The notes: generated by a model not told the origin, from the letters alone. A stretch of DNA of 64,000 nucleotides from a virus (IMGVR_UViG_3300034280_000607:1-64000); one strand, 5' to 3'. Shown: positions 27,201-36,074, counted from the stretch's first letter. Numbers and translations: made by a program.

Positions 27201-30084
27201 TGTTCTTAAAGCCATTAATAGAAGTGGGGAAACTAAAGTTTCCATTCTCTTGTTTAATTATACCGTTAGCCAAAAATTCGTTAATCTGCTGCTCACTAGA
27301 CTGTTTCATATCTTCCAGAATAGCTTCACCCACTATAGTGCTATATTTGGCATTAATCTGGTCTAGGTTCATCTGACCGCTATACAGATCATTACGGAAC
27401 TCTTGTAAAACACTATTAACATTTAAGGAAGGAATAAAATAAAATAGTCTGCCTGCTAGATCAAAGTTCTCTAGCTTAACATCTTTACTGTGCTTAATAG
27501 TAGCCAGTATACGGCTAATCTCAGGTGCTGCAAATGCAGTGTATGCTCTTTCAGTAAGACCAGATGAATATTGCAGTTCACCTTGTTCGTTCAAGAAGTA
27601 GTCACGACCTTTACCCAAAGGCTGGTCATCATTATCTATAAAGAACTCCTTAGTCATCTTGGTCTCAATAGTAGTGGTCTTATCAGACAATGTAAAGTTG
27701 ATATAAGTAGCAACATTGAGGTTCTCCTGATGCTTGAGCAGCATAGTAACTGTCTGCTCTTTATCTGTAAGAGACTTTCTCACCTTACCGTCTTTACCAG
27801 CTTCCTGTTCACGGATACCGTTAAAGTACTGAGGAATAAAAGTGCTAATTCCTTTCTTTACACTTTCCCAAAATGATTTATTAGGACGTCCCAGTGCACT
27901 GTTAGTAACAGAAACAGTTTGCCCAAGCTTCCACTGACGTTTCTTATTTTCAATATAGTTAGGAAGTATGTATAGATACTTCTGTTTACCATCTGCTGTT
28001 TGTGCAGAGGGAATCTTGTACTTACCAGGATTTGCTTCATAGTAGAGGATAGCCAGCTTACGCATAGAACCTTTCTCATCCTGAAAACCATAATTGTCTT
28101 CAAACACTAATTCTGCATTATCTGCATAAGACTTGTAGATATTATCTAATAGATTGTTCTTGGCAAAGATGACATCAAAATCATTGCCTTTACTAAGAGC
28201 TTTAGCTATCCGGGGTGTGATATAATCCAGTTCTTTATCTGTAAACTCAATACCCAGTGTAGCAAAGAACTCTTTAAACTTAACCACCTTGTCTTTACCT
28301 ACAGCAGTCTTACCTTCTTCTATCAACTTGGCAAGTTTTTCTATTTTAGCAAGATTAGGTTTTAGTTCATTCAGTGCAGAACGCTTGAAGAATTCTGATT
28401 GCTTGTGCACTTCCAACCAATCACGGGATATTTGGTCTTCTACTGTATCACGATTTGAGTTGATCACCTTTACATCAGTGATACCAGTTACCTGATTTCC
28501 ATCCTTACGGGTTTTATATAAAAGCAAGGTCTCTTGAGCAAAAGCTTTAGTAGCAAAGGTTAAAATGTCATTGATCTTGTCCCACTCATTGTTTTTTTCA
28601 AAACGGTTAAGCTTAGTTAGAAAATCATTCAGGTAAGGTCTTGCATCTGAACGCTTGTATAAACTAGCCTTAAAAGCATTCAGTTTACCTGCAGTATCAG
28701 TAAATCCAGTAAGAGCCATTTCACTACCTGCATACAAGATATCAGCAAACACATCATTAGAATCTGCATATATAGGAATACCAAGCTCATACTCACCGGT
28801 CTTGATAGTTTGTACCAAAGCTTTTACACGTACAGAAGCCGTGTCTCGAGGGTTTGTTTCAAATACACTACGATCAAAACGTTCACCTACTTCTTCCTGT
28901 GAGATTTCAACATCCTCATTATTATCTACTTCTTGATTAGCTACATCCTGAGAATCTATTGTCTGTATAGCGTTCTTAACCATCCGGATACCTTTCCGAG
29001 CAAGTTCAGCTACAACAGCATCCTTGTATTTGTCAAAGTTGTTTACAATCGTATCATATGTTTCTGCAGCTTTAACCATGTCTTCATAATTATTGACATA
29101 TGCAAGTACTGGAAACTCATTCAAAATATCATTATAAGACGATGAAGCTTTTACATCTGCCAAGTCTTGGTCAGAATTGATGATTCCATTAAGAGCCATC
29201 TTTAGGTTATCTGCTACTTCTGAGTAGATACCTTTCACTGTACGAAATGCTTCAGCTGGTGTAATGTCTAGCTTTTTATTAGGAGCAATATCACCTAGAG
29301 TGTTAATCACGCTAGCCATAATATGAGAAGTATACTTCAGATCATTCTGAGAACGGATTAGATCTTTGTTAATGCCAGCTGCAATCTGTTCTGTAGACTT
29401 TGTCCTAATAGAACGGAACAAAACTCCTCCCTGATTAACAGGATTTTGAGCTACATACCTTTTAAAACTCTCCTGGTCTTGCTTACTGCCCAGTATGAGA
29501 ATCTGCTCAGGTTCAAATACAGCAACCGTACTTCCTTCTTTCTGTCCGGCATCTATACCTATTACAGCATCATAGTTTCCACCCTGGGTTTTAATAATTC
29601 TAGGATTAGTGTACTCATCTGTATTATGTACTTCTTCAGGAACGTCTGCAAGTTCTGAGGGAGAATTATAAGGTTTCTGAACGTTGACAACAGCAGATAT
29701 AACTTTTCTCTTTATGAGGAAACCAAAAGTTTCAGCGTAGCTTTTAGCTGTGGTAAAGTAGGTAACATATCCTTTGAACTTACCATCTGCAGGTAATAAG
29801 TGTTCCATTGCACCATGGTACATTACATCTTTGACCTTACTATCCGGAAAGATAGTATTTACATATGCATTATACTGGTCTAAGTTACCAATATCAGAAA
29901 GCTCTTTTGAACCATTAAATACCTCAGCTACCCCAGGTTTTACTAAAGATCTATCTGCTACTACTTGATAGTTATCAGCACTGGGGATCTTTCCATAAAT
30001 CAAAAACTCTTTCCAAGCACGGTTTTCACCGACCTTAGCAACCAAAGCTTTCCACTCCGGACTGGTAATGTTAGGACAAATCAT
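18280..30084 (-). CDS. Giant polyvalent virion protein: ADP-ribosyltransferase-like, RNA polymerase, SLOG, macro-like, NADAR, helicase, zincin
   Basis: One open frame of 3934 codons. Residues 1-40 (CPNITSPEWKALVAKVGE) form a start common in polyvalent proteins. About 80-200 is an ADP-ribosyltransferase-like domain (HG at 90-91, YFTTAKSYAETFG, YDAVIG, VFEPEQI). About 1535-1539 is DFDVD, the metal-binding catalytic motif of crAss-like single-chain RNA polymerases. About 2475-2660 is a SLOG/DprA-like Rossmann domain (SGGAA, GGTGYAVQMAINEGKPVYVFD, AGIGSR). About 2695-2800 carries FGSNTEGRHGAG. About 2864-2957 is NADAR. About 3110-3590 is an SF1 RecD/Dda-like helicase (GYAGTGKT from 3153, VLDEASM, GDPKQIPE, TVHKSQGMT). 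HELMHH at 3755-3760 is a zincin. It is likely packaged and injected to start early transcription. Domain limits are approximate. Confidence 0.88.
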   Translation of the reverse strand: MICPNITSPEWKALVAKVGENRAWKEFLIYGKIPSADNYQVVADRSLVKPGVAEVFNGSKELSDIGNLDQYNAYVNTIFPDSKVKDVMYHGAMEHLLPADGKFKGYVTYFTTAKSYAETFGFLIKRKVISAVVNVQKPYNSPSELADVPEEVHNTDEYTNPRIIKTQGGNYDAVIGIDAGQKEGSTVAVFEPEQILILGSKQDQESFKRYVAQNPVNQGGVLFRSIRTKSTEQIAAGINKDLIRSQNDLKYTSHIMASVINTLGDIAPNKKLDITPAEAFRTVKGIYSEVADNLKMALNGIINSDQDLADVKASSSYNDILNEFPVLAYVNNYEDMVKAAETYDTIVNNFDKYKDAVVAELARKGIRMVKNAIQTIDSQDVANQEVDNNEDVEISQEEVGERFDRSVFETNPRDTASVRVKALVQTIKTGEYELGIPIYADSNDVFADILYAGSEMALTGFTDTAGKLNAFKASLYKRSDARPYLNDFLTKLNRFEKNNEWDKINDILTFATKAFAQETLLLYKTRKDGNQVTGITDVKVINSNRDTVEDQISRDWLEVHKQSEFFKRSALNELKPNLAKIEKLAKLIEEGKTAVGKDKVVKFKEFFATLGIEFTDKELDYITPRIAKALSKGNDFDVIFAKNNLLDNIYKSYADNAELVFEDNYGFQDEKGSMRKLAILYYEANPGKYKIPSAQTADGKQKYLYILPNYIENKKRQWKLGQTVSVTNSALGRPNKSFWESVKKGISTFIPQYFNGIREQEAGKDGKVRKSLTDKEQTVTMLLKHQENLNVATYINFTLSDKTTTIETKMTKEFFIDNDDQPLGKGRDYFLNEQGELQYSSGLTERAYTAFAAPEISRILATIKHSKDVKLENFDLAGRLFYFIPSLNVNSVLQEFRNDLYSGQMNLDQINAKYSTIVGEAILEDMKQSSEQQINEFLANGIIKQENGNFSFPTSINGFKNTDYINRLRQSGLKGRDLARLMMMDMKLNYINTQVKMIQFLRFDPALAFKSFKDFNKASKFNEISGEDKVKLVSSTWDEFSKRAAALIAPGAQGSYSWKMKNGESYSSSNYQAFTAADVEYKIGDTENTITDAQEYITLNEHIDNLMSEGKISLEIWQLIYDKIQKAGPGGYYELSDKELGYVFTPTKPVHVNDVDEATADAGLNRIDYVKSSRYPLIPQHEAGSERDKLRQWMEQNGIQAVNFASAKKLGRPIKSVALFNENGSEFIEPSKDDLAAARQTLSRDGLRTQQEIPHQKDEIRTVSQMNRTLFDNMLNETFSLKGIKEMSGTQAKSLKELVRSRLFDLQVQQLQKELGDLNRSHRGLHRLLKDVIINDTTGSYGENDLKSIELDEKTGKFLMPLEQQFKLKKFQGLINSMINKNVMLKVEGSSFVQVSGVGAKYNFSNLAKGVKSGIIWTDSYAKSFKDGDVKLNYIRKEGDEVKPAQVIVSQYLRDANGKLVDLSKYITEEKVGNTTVKILNTSKMPAELFQLVGTRIPNQSHPSMLPIEVVGFLPAYMENTIIVPDGITGQMGSDFDVDKLYAYATKFNYKDNTIEKLGANQEEYTELVAAAKKIAKAAGEQADDKGIYSNFNNYLAQAVKNKYGNNEVPKFKVERPSTFELVNYKLDSTEDVENMNEEQLGQLYRDIHWMVLTHPAAYDKITKSIDMPEVKRKVAEREVELEKYGITSDKDVMLPLDFITSINRFNDNRSGKVGVGVFANLISAQADFQDKVLRLGMVVDDLEKENPIKIKLSKKGKVIDLLYLGQPGSSNSFIGKTRNISENLNMMFTESVDNAKNQFLREFNWEEKAMSAIGVFEMLTDADGNAAPIEFVMDLTSQGAIKHLFTLMDQKQDSFGEYDSNAMETAMLEIQSKIAERLMKQGYFGSMAEVEQYLEDQDRDQALDPETLEDMWLIGKAIEAGALSQYNFVNQIEQKEQLSYKDPESGIEYNEKLNAETILEKIAKDKGYSSVRNMMLKYNTVQYDSLNLFKRMEDIGRELNTILGSVYTYTKGIGPNVFATRQKLNQLNKLSGSTNFIGLSNIAGTVQRNKDTGMLEIQAQGEIGASIKHSLMVAQEMYNILFPISSGKNIESIVDILMANQGKNKEELGKNSYINLYDTVFNGIKAYMYTMPELELFQNARGMRAQMINGESSLGKRIVNLAKDPEFKSNGFLKNIEVKQAPRQKAYTIGIRALFGSDIDEKGIISGFYELATSDKEEIRQLAKDLAIYPFLTSDAGNIGRFIPVDYYFSDEDFKKVIGVIDSAYSMHMDDPGAMESLVLQIVQNNPEQFAKSFKYSTYSGFTGAKDNVFKRVVKKLVGKEELKDVNTFTIKIGDFEADSKGKNIADSLKVPLSNSESKSLKEQGSTVNFKYPPYILINDTFTSEFVEAGSRNVNYLYKRVSPIGDPSGAATYERINILGYNGIKEYDFNNPELVSAIEGNNNVEDDAAFQETVPPVAPVQQQPAVSGSNNPAEFINHSGGAALSDTEWDQIGREFGVVKHNHYREPGAKELDSSKLRAAGVKPVNISDTDYAEGTQKATAAFRMMYTDSANKTVRSNYIIRNWAQVKYADAVYALGTIKQPGENASDKAGDNRIAAIPLVKGGTGYAVQMAINEGKPVYVFDGTKQGWYKYDYDAKNFVLTETPTLTKNFAGIGSRTLSTPEVIEKSLQAIRNVYAKTFSQAETTKLKTYTGKIESLQPNQVFVFGSNTEGRHGAGSAKTAKEKFGAKYGQAWGAQGQSFAIITKDLTKEKHPSRTKAQIIYQVQRLYDHANRNSDKEFMVAYSATGKNLNGYSAQEMADMFSSAEIPSNIVFEEGFSKLLNKQDAPVSQGVEISSNSKGLAAALTNPTELAKQKGNLTQSYPVTFDGVTYKDAEEAYQKNKGKYKPEGLGKGSTYDLMVQILEAKLKQHPRLVEEITKIGGQEWLSNATHQPTNKNTVWETGGLNLFINALQEAYYGVIEDAEILAEQNEEQEVIKAPQEDQELFTKVTYGGRNFILEENAGSFDVFYANNNGAKGALVKDKGLFMKVQLTHAAILYPEKVVTIQIGSKENRYYVAFDNRIYSLQPSSYADLITSDDVTRRVMQQMNTPIQEKQVQQEESTTTFNYNGITVPTEFQLSIEQADALKKIIDFVEARTSGDGTFDGTYTLEGYAGTGKTSIIGILDRYMGQKSRATKFLYMAPTHAATVALGNNIVKYGAKELPMTVQASVTESRDPRKPGPKFTKKLTDRATGIKNVIVLDEASMLANKDFEKLVAAAKAEGFKIIFMGDPKQIPEVMPGVKTKELAKAFANPNKSELTTVFRTKDNNILTVLTNIRNNSDFVEYEFENSDNMKQLSRSEYNEELIDDLKNNLEDITIINYTNDGVAKINKAARQVLGYSGPLKPGEKIVGYGGSQTKQIEKGHLANSVSYMVQDVTVRDEGSVVITSTSKALEDLQKAGMKGFPTSASFSYLQLSANDSLDFELTPQQMLNNKKELADKLRKIHELNELYQRKGISYSNYLVEVQTIRMQLAEINTGNRYIFNPAINDVELYDKDKHKGINANLEIDKGVDFGYGITVHKSQGMTIPIVYFDTSSLSVVTNTVITRNGVKFNTEKNALYYVGMSRAAKKLVVPKNIVATDFTYNEFTDGVSVDEAPEVEVFNPLELLISHQKDEAVEIFTTELFGKEKQVTDYKGFLNNLFKVTSPLNKAIITAISKTGSIEQVTFKIDMSQADPGTYNRATRTITINPKAAIVDATDIEDMKAKIHEVIMHELMHHLTVDMLMADQATLSPEQRKWVKAINNLFDQVQIKMLEDPEHSASLLMAMSQMNTDGFLSAKDKSLYYGLTSVYDFVTMMMTDKSFQQFMNTIEVQGDKTVLDRFIDLLMNIIKSLGIQVKDRSALDEGLRNIIGLIGSRTETVQKSIATENVNRSYIEQNFDTIINVLNIKTNC

Positions 30085-30100
30085 AGGATATAGGGTGGGA

Positions 30101-33100
30101 TTACATTATCTTATCTAACTTTCCTCTCAGGCCTGAACAGTTTTCTTTTTGTTCTTCTACCTGTTGTTCTTGTAGCTTCTTAGCTTTGAGGGCTGCCAAG
30201 AGAGCTGCTCCTTTATCTTCACGTGGAGTATTAACCTGTTCCACTGTAGGAGCTGGTGTGGTTTCTTTTTGTTCCTGTATTCCTTCATTAGGATCTGTGA
30301 CACCAGTCACTCCCATTTTCACCACAGGATTGGCAAAATATACCCAGTCACTAAAGGCATTCTTACTTTGAATACCCTTATCTACAAAAGTTCCAGCACG
30401 GTCCATGATATATTGATTATACATCATTTTTTCTTTAACTAATTTACCGTTTATAATTGAAAGTATGGTAGCCTTTTCTGTAGAGTTGATACCCTTAAGA
30501 CTATCATTCTTTACATTAGTAAACTTGATAGTGGTTCTAAGATTAGTCATTTTATACAGATAATCCACTGGCAATTGTTCTGCCTTGGTTATTGGCTGTT
30601 TAGTAGCAAACCATTCACCGTTGACATCTTTTACCTGCAGTTCTAGTTCACCATTAGTAGTAATGTTAATACGAGCACTTCCAGGGCGGACATCAGTACC
30701 ATTTCCTGTACGGGAAATATTCTTACTATCTACTTGAGTGATGTAATGATCTATATACTGTCTCAGTATCCCAATAGCAAAACCATCTGCAGACCGTGTA
30801 AGCCCCATGGCTTCATATACAGCATCGATCATTTCAGGATTATTAGTCTGCCCTGTAAAAGCCTTCCATGCCTCTATAATAAAGTTTGCCTGATCTACAG
30901 AAACATTTGGCAGCTTGATAAAAGAAGGATACCATTGACCAACGGGAGTAGGGAGCATAAGAACAGCTACACCCTGATAGTCAGCAATATTCTGAGGAGA
31001 AAAAGTCTCTGTAGCAATAATATTATCTACTGCAACATTACGATCTGACTGTATACTACCATCTCTTACAATAGCAAATACACCATGACGGTTATCAATA
31101 CCACCCTCAGCAATCCTTGGATTTAACCGCTTACTAATTGGCTCTATAGATTCTGTAGTTCTTAGTATACCCATAGATTTATCTTCTACAATACCCTGTA
31201 TAACAAAGTTATGATTTTTGTTGTAGCTATCCAAGATTAACTTACGAAGTTCTCTATTTTTTATGACCTCTTGTTTTACCACTTCAGGGACTGCCTGATC
31301 GAGCTGATCTTCAGGAATAGCAATATGAGGATACTTCTCTCTAATTTTATACTCAATCCACTGTGGCTCATGTATGGTGCCTATCATGGTTTCTTTTCCA
31401 CGGATGTTTGCAAACACTCCAATAGGAATAAAGTCATACTTGTTCTGAATAGCATTCAAGTTCTCATCATAAAGAGCACTCTTGTCGTACTTCTCACCAG
31501 TAAGACGGTTAACTACCTGCTCAAATCCACTTACCATTACTTTAAACGTTACACTATGACCAGGCATAAAACTGCTAGTGGCTACATCAAAGACATAGTT
31601 TTTGTTTACCTCTCCTCTTTCATAGCGGATCTGGTTAGTAGCAAACTCTACTACGTTTACAATATCTGTAGTATTGGCCAATGAGTTAGAAGGAGCTACT
31701 TGTCTGTAACCTTCCTGGTATTCAGCATTAGCCAGAGTATTATTCTTATTTGACTGAGTACGATATTGATTAATATCCTGTACAAAGTCTTTAACATCGT
31801 TAGATGTATCCTCTTCCTGCTGCTCCTCACTTTCCACTTCCGGCTCAGTCTGCATCTGTGCATACTTAGCTTCTATAATAGCCTTATCCTGATTGTATTT
31901 ATCTAGAATAGATTTAGGATTCTTGGAATAAAGCTTAGTAAATGCTTCAGGATAATATCCAAGTGCAGACGATGCCTGATTGCTAGCTGTTTTTGGATTA
32001 AAACTTTGTTCCGGACCATCATTCTTACGATACTCTAAACTACGTCCATACTTATCCTTTTTAGAAACAACCTGATATTTGTTACCTTCTTTATCATATC
32101 CTATAGAACCTGGTTTCATAAACCTGAGTTCTGTAGTAAAACCAAGATCTTTACGTAACTGATTACCAAGGTCTTCCAGTTCCTTTTCTAACGTAGATCC
32201 AGGAGCCTGTTGTTCTGACACTTGCTCAGCACCCTGTTCTTGTTGTTTGATAAAACTTCTTACCTGGGAAAGTAATTGTTCCCTGGCTGAAATATTTCCT
32301 TTAGCAAACTCTTTTACAACTGCCTCAGGAAAACTACCCAGTACCCAATCAAAAGCTTCTACAATTTCTCCAGCATCTCTAACGCGGTCTACTATGTTCT
32401 CAATATCCTGGTTGGCTATTAAAGCCTGCTCTATTTGTTTAGCAACATTAACCGTAAGTTCTTGAGTTTCTTCAGCAGGTTTAGCTCCTTCTAAAGCAGC
32501 TAGTTCTGCATCATATTTAGCATTAATTTTATCCTCTGTTATTAATTGATCTTCAAAATATTTAAAATCTTTTTTTATTTTTTCATATTTTTCTTTTTGA
32601 GCTGTTAGCTCGTTCATTCTCTTAAAATCCTGTTTGTATTTAGCTGAAGGATAGTGTCTATTATAATCAAGAATATATGAATCTGCAAGTTCAAATTCTT
32701 TTAAATTTTTTAATTCTTCTTTTCTTCTTCTTTCTATATCAGTAATTGCTTTAAATAAAGCTGGATATTTATTTACTACGCTACCTACTACAGTAGGTTC
32801 TTTTGGATTTTCTAAAAAGAACTTAACCAGTTTTACTAACTCTTTAAATTCAGAAGAAGTTATGTTTTGTTTCTCAGCTTCTACATCAGAAACAGAAATT
32901 GCAGTAGAAGCTTTCTTTCTAATTATTTCATTTATCTCTGATGTCTTACCAGAAAAGATTGCTGTTTCTCTTTGAGACAATGATTCACGAGCAATTATTT
33001 TATCTGCAATAGAGTTTAAAACATCATTTGGTATAATATTTTTATCTATATAATTATTATATATATCATCTGTAATTACATCAGAAACAGGAGCTGTAGA

Positions 33101-36070
33101 ATTACTAGACTGTTGCTGTCCTTTCTTAGACATCCACAGTTTAGTCAGTGCAACACCTGCTGTCTTCTTCCACTCTGCATAAGAAGGTATCTTTATATTC
33201 TGTGCCTCAGATGCCTCCTTAGCCATGTTATATTCTTGTTGCAGAAATGTTTCTAGATCATCAGGATAAGTTTTAGCTGATGTAGGTTGTTGTTGTGTAG
33301 CTATAGGTTTAGACTCTATCTTTGGTGTCTGAGGAGGTTTTACAGGAACAACTTTTCCTTCAGCCAAAGCTTTTTGAAACTCTTCCTGAGTCATACTCAA
33401 ACTATTATTTTCATCAGCTGACTTTACATTCATCATTATTACATCATTACCAAGCATCATAATGTTGTATAGACTACCTTGATATGAGTAAGATAAATCT
33501 GGATCAATAGTGGCCTGAGTCTGATTAGATGCTGCAGGTGGAATAGAACCTGTTGGTCCAGAAGGTGAAGTAGCAGGAGGCAGTTCTGCCTGCTTATTTT
33601 CCTCTTCAACAATGTTATTAATAGGTGTTCTGATCTGTTCTTCTATGAACATATCAAGAAAGTTCTTCTTTCCGTTCTCAAAGTCTGCGTAGTAACCCCA
33701 TTCTTGCCCCAAGGACTCAATATGATTATCCAACTCTCCTTTATACTTCATTTTCTTATAAAGAGGATTTAAAAAAGCAATATTGTTACGTTCCTCTTTC
33801 TCATACTGGTAAAGACCATTATTAAATGTGCTTAATGTCTTTACACTAGTCTCATTGTTTTTCTTAAGTTGCGTTAACTTGTCATTCAAGTTATCCAAAA
33901 GTGTCTCAGCAATAGTAACCTGTGATTTAGTAAGTTGATCAGGAGAAGACTTTAGCTCTTTAATATATTGCTCCTGACTTATAATTCTTAGCTTAATTGC
34001 ATTTAATTGATCTACTAATCCATCACTCAGAGATGAGTTTTCAGAATTGATCATCTCGTTACGAATATCATTATACTTATTTTGTTCTTCTGCAGCAAGA
34101 CCTCTGTATACAGCCTGCTGTGCTGCCAGCTCAGTCAAACGAGCCTTACGGGCTAAGTCTTCTTTACTACCGTCAAAAATAATATCATTATTAATTATCT
34201 TATTCTGCTTTATAATATTAGACGCTAATGTTTTATATCTTGCAAGCTGTTCATTCAATGTATCATCTACAGCAAATCCCAACTTAGCTAAATCCTCAGG
34301 TGAACTTTTAGCAATAGAGTCCAACTTCTTAAGTAATGTTCCCTCCATATTAGCATTAATATGAGCTAATACAAAATCTGCAAAAGCATTATCTCTCACC
34401 ATGTTTCTGCGACTTATATTAGTATCTGTATCTGTGATATCTATGGCTGCAGCATTAGACCTTACAGAACTGGTTATACCAGCAAGCTTCTGCTTATCCA
34501 TGATAGGTTGACCACTTTGGTCCAGCTTTATCTTTTCTATAACGATATCATTTCCATTTTCATCTTTAGAAGTTACTTCTTCAGTTTCATATATGTTACC
34601 AAACTTTAACCAGGATTGCTGAGCTCTATTGTAATAATCAACAGCTTCTTCAGTTGTAAGTTTATTTTTAGCTGTCTGACTACGGTTAGCTATAGCTGTT
34701 TGACCACCACCCAAAATACCACCCAGACCAATACTAGTAGAAGTTTCAATAGACTCCTGAGTTTTTTCACCAAAAAAAGCATCTTTTGTTTGTGAATAAT
34801 ACTGTTCACCTAATCCTTTATAAGTATTAAAATCCAGCATGTCTGCTACTTTACCCTTTGTTCCATACTGAGTATTAAAACGCTGAATAGCAAGCTGTCC
34901 ATTCTCTTCTATAATACCTTCCCTAAAAATACCATTAACAACATCTTTACTAAATCTTCCATATCCTGATTGTAAAAACTTACCAACTTTAGTAGTAGCT
35001 TCTTTTACAGCTACCTCTTCTCCAAAGTTTAATCCACCTTTAATTCCTTTTGCAACACCTTCTGTTTTATTTAATATTTTAGAAACAAGAGGAAGTTCAA
35101 ATACATTAGTTACTCCTAAAAGAGCAGCATTCATTAAAAAAGCATTGCGGGCATTATCACCAGCTATTCTCTTTTTTTGATCTTCTGTAAAGCTGCTATT
35201 TTCCAAGGCTTTCATAATATCATCCTTGACACCTTTAGCTTCAAACATAGCTTCTGATGATGTAGCAATAGCCCAAGAATTAAATTTATCCAAGTACTCA
35301 GCATATTTAACTGCATTCTTAAAATAATTAGTAGTAGCTCCTACAGCTTCAATAGTACCAGCTACACTTGAAGCACCTTCAGTAGCCAAGCCTAACTTAG
35401 CTAAAGCGTTAATAGCTTTTACTCCAGCACCCACTTTACTTAGTGCCATACCTGGTATCCAAGCTGAAGCCATGAATGCTAATCCATCCACTACATCTTC
35501 AGACCAAAAGTCTATATCTGTAAATGCTCTGGAAAAAAAACCTTTATTTCTATCTTCTGCTTCCTGAAAAGCTGGTAACCATTGGTTCTTAATATCGTTT
35601 TCCCAGCTGTCAAAAAAATTACTGATACCATTATCTGCCACAGCTGATATATAACCATTTTCATCAAACCAGTTAAAAGGATTGATTAAACCTGTTATAA
35701 AACCAACACCTGATCCCAGTTTAGTAGCTGTATAAAGAGGTAACTTTAGAAGTCCTTTACCAAACTTTTCTAAACCAGATTGCTGTTGGGCATAGTAATC
35801 CTCATTATCAATAAGAGGATTAAATCCGTAATCAGCATTCAGTACTTTTTCTGTACCTTTTTCGGCAACAGATCTATATTGTTTAAACAAGTTTTCATTC
35901 TGACTTACATAACTTGTAGAAAGCTTATTATTAAAAAAGTTACTAGCTTGTAAAAAATCAACTGATTTTTTTCCATCAGGAACAGGATCTACAGGCCCCT
36001 GAGGTGTAAGAGAAGCTCCAAATTGATCTATTTGAAAATCTGATGTATATTGATCTAAAGTTTGTGGCAT
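30101..36070 (-). CDS. Giant internal/ejection-type virion protein
   Basis: The 1989-aa product has several hydrophobic patches in its first quarter: GLLKLPLYTATKLGSGVGFITGL (about 105-127), VDGLAFMASAWIPGMALSKVG (about 193-213), FLMNAALLGVTNVFELPLV (about 312-330) and IGLGGILGGGQTAIA (about 445-460). Long coiled-coil, E/K/Q-rich regions and low-complexity Gln/Pro linkers follow (PATSPSGPTGSIPPAAS near 830). This resembles large phage ejection proteins that cross or line the cell envelope. It lies 4 bases after the 838-aa gene and 16 bases before the RNA polymerase gene, a compact virion-cargo operon. No enzyme motif was found. Ejection role is inferred from size, hydrophobic patches and neighbours. 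Confidence 0.7.
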   Translation of the reverse strand: MPQTLDQYTSDFQIDQFGASLTPQGPVDPVPDGKKSVDFLQASNFFNNKLSTSYVSQNENLFKQYRSVAEKGTEKVLNADYGFNPLIDNEDYYAQQQSGLEKFGKGLLKLPLYTATKLGSGVGFITGLINPFNWFDENGYISAVADNGISNFFDSWENDIKNQWLPAFQEAEDRNKGFFSRAFTDIDFWSEDVVDGLAFMASAWIPGMALSKVGAGVKAINALAKLGLATEGASSVAGTIEAVGATTNYFKNAVKYAEYLDKFNSWAIATSSEAMFEAKGVKDDIMKALENSSFTEDQKKRIAGDNARNAFLMNAALLGVTNVFELPLVSKILNKTEGVAKGIKGGLNFGEEVAVKEATTKVGKFLQSGYGRFSKDVVNGIFREGIIEENGQLAIQRFNTQYGTKGKVADMLDFNTYKGLGEQYYSQTKDAFFGEKTQESIETSTSIGLGGILGGGQTAIANRSQTAKNKLTTEEAVDYYNRAQQSWLKFGNIYETEEVTSKDENGNDIVIEKIKLDQSGQPIMDKQKLAGITSSVRSNAAAIDITDTDTNISRRNMVRDNAFADFVLAHINANMEGTLLKKLDSIAKSSPEDLAKLGFAVDDTLNEQLARYKTLASNIIKQNKIINNDIIFDGSKEDLARKARLTELAAQQAVYRGLAAEEQNKYNDIRNEMINSENSSLSDGLVDQLNAIKLRIISQEQYIKELKSSPDQLTKSQVTIAETLLDNLNDKLTQLKKNNETSVKTLSTFNNGLYQYEKEERNNIAFLNPLYKKMKYKGELDNHIESLGQEWGYYADFENGKKNFLDMFIEEQIRTPINNIVEEENKQAELPPATSPSGPTGSIPPAASNQTQATIDPDLSYSYQGSLYNIMMLGNDVIMMNVKSADENNSLSMTQEEFQKALAEGKVVPVKPPQTPKIESKPIATQQQPTSAKTYPDDLETFLQQEYNMAKEASEAQNIKIPSYAEWKKTAGVALTKLWMSKKGQQQSSNSTAPVSDVITDDIYNNYIDKNIIPNDVLNSIADKIIARESLSQRETAIFSGKTSEINEIIRKKASTAISVSDVEAEKQNITSSEFKELVKLVKFFLENPKEPTVVGSVVNKYPALFKAITDIERRRKEELKNLKEFELADSYILDYNRHYPSAKYKQDFKRMNELTAQKEKYEKIKKDFKYFEDQLITEDKINAKYDAELAALEGAKPAEETQELTVNVAKQIEQALIANQDIENIVDRVRDAGEIVEAFDWVLGSFPEAVVKEFAKGNISAREQLLSQVRSFIKQQEQGAEQVSEQQAPGSTLEKELEDLGNQLRKDLGFTTELRFMKPGSIGYDKEGNKYQVVSKKDKYGRSLEYRKNDGPEQSFNPKTASNQASSALGYYPEAFTKLYSKNPKSILDKYNQDKAIIEAKYAQMQTEPEVESEEQQEEDTSNDVKDFVQDINQYRTQSNKNNTLANAEYQEGYRQVAPSNSLANTTDIVNVVEFATNQIRYERGEVNKNYVFDVATSSFMPGHSVTFKVMVSGFEQVVNRLTGEKYDKSALYDENLNAIQNKYDFIPIGVFANIRGKETMIGTIHEPQWIEYKIREKYPHIAIPEDQLDQAVPEVVKQEVIKNRELRKLILDSYNKNHNFVIQGIVEDKSMGILRTTESIEPISKRLNPRIAEGGIDNRHGVFAIVRDGSIQSDRNVAVDNIIATETFSPQNIADYQGVAVLMLPTPVGQWYPSFIKLPNVSVDQANFIIEAWKAFTGQTNNPEMIDAVYEAMGLTRSADGFAIGILRQYIDHYITQVDSKNISRTGNGTDVRPGSARINITTNGELELQVKDVNGEWFATKQPITKAEQLPVDYLYKMTNLRTTIKFTNVKNDSLKGINSTEKATILSIINGKLVKEKMMYNQYIMDRAGTFVDKGIQSKNAFSDWVYFANPVVKMGVTGVTDPNEGIQEQKETTPAPTVEQVNTPREDKGAALLAALKAKKLQEQQVEEQKENCSGLRGKLDKIM

Positions 36071-36074
36071 GATT

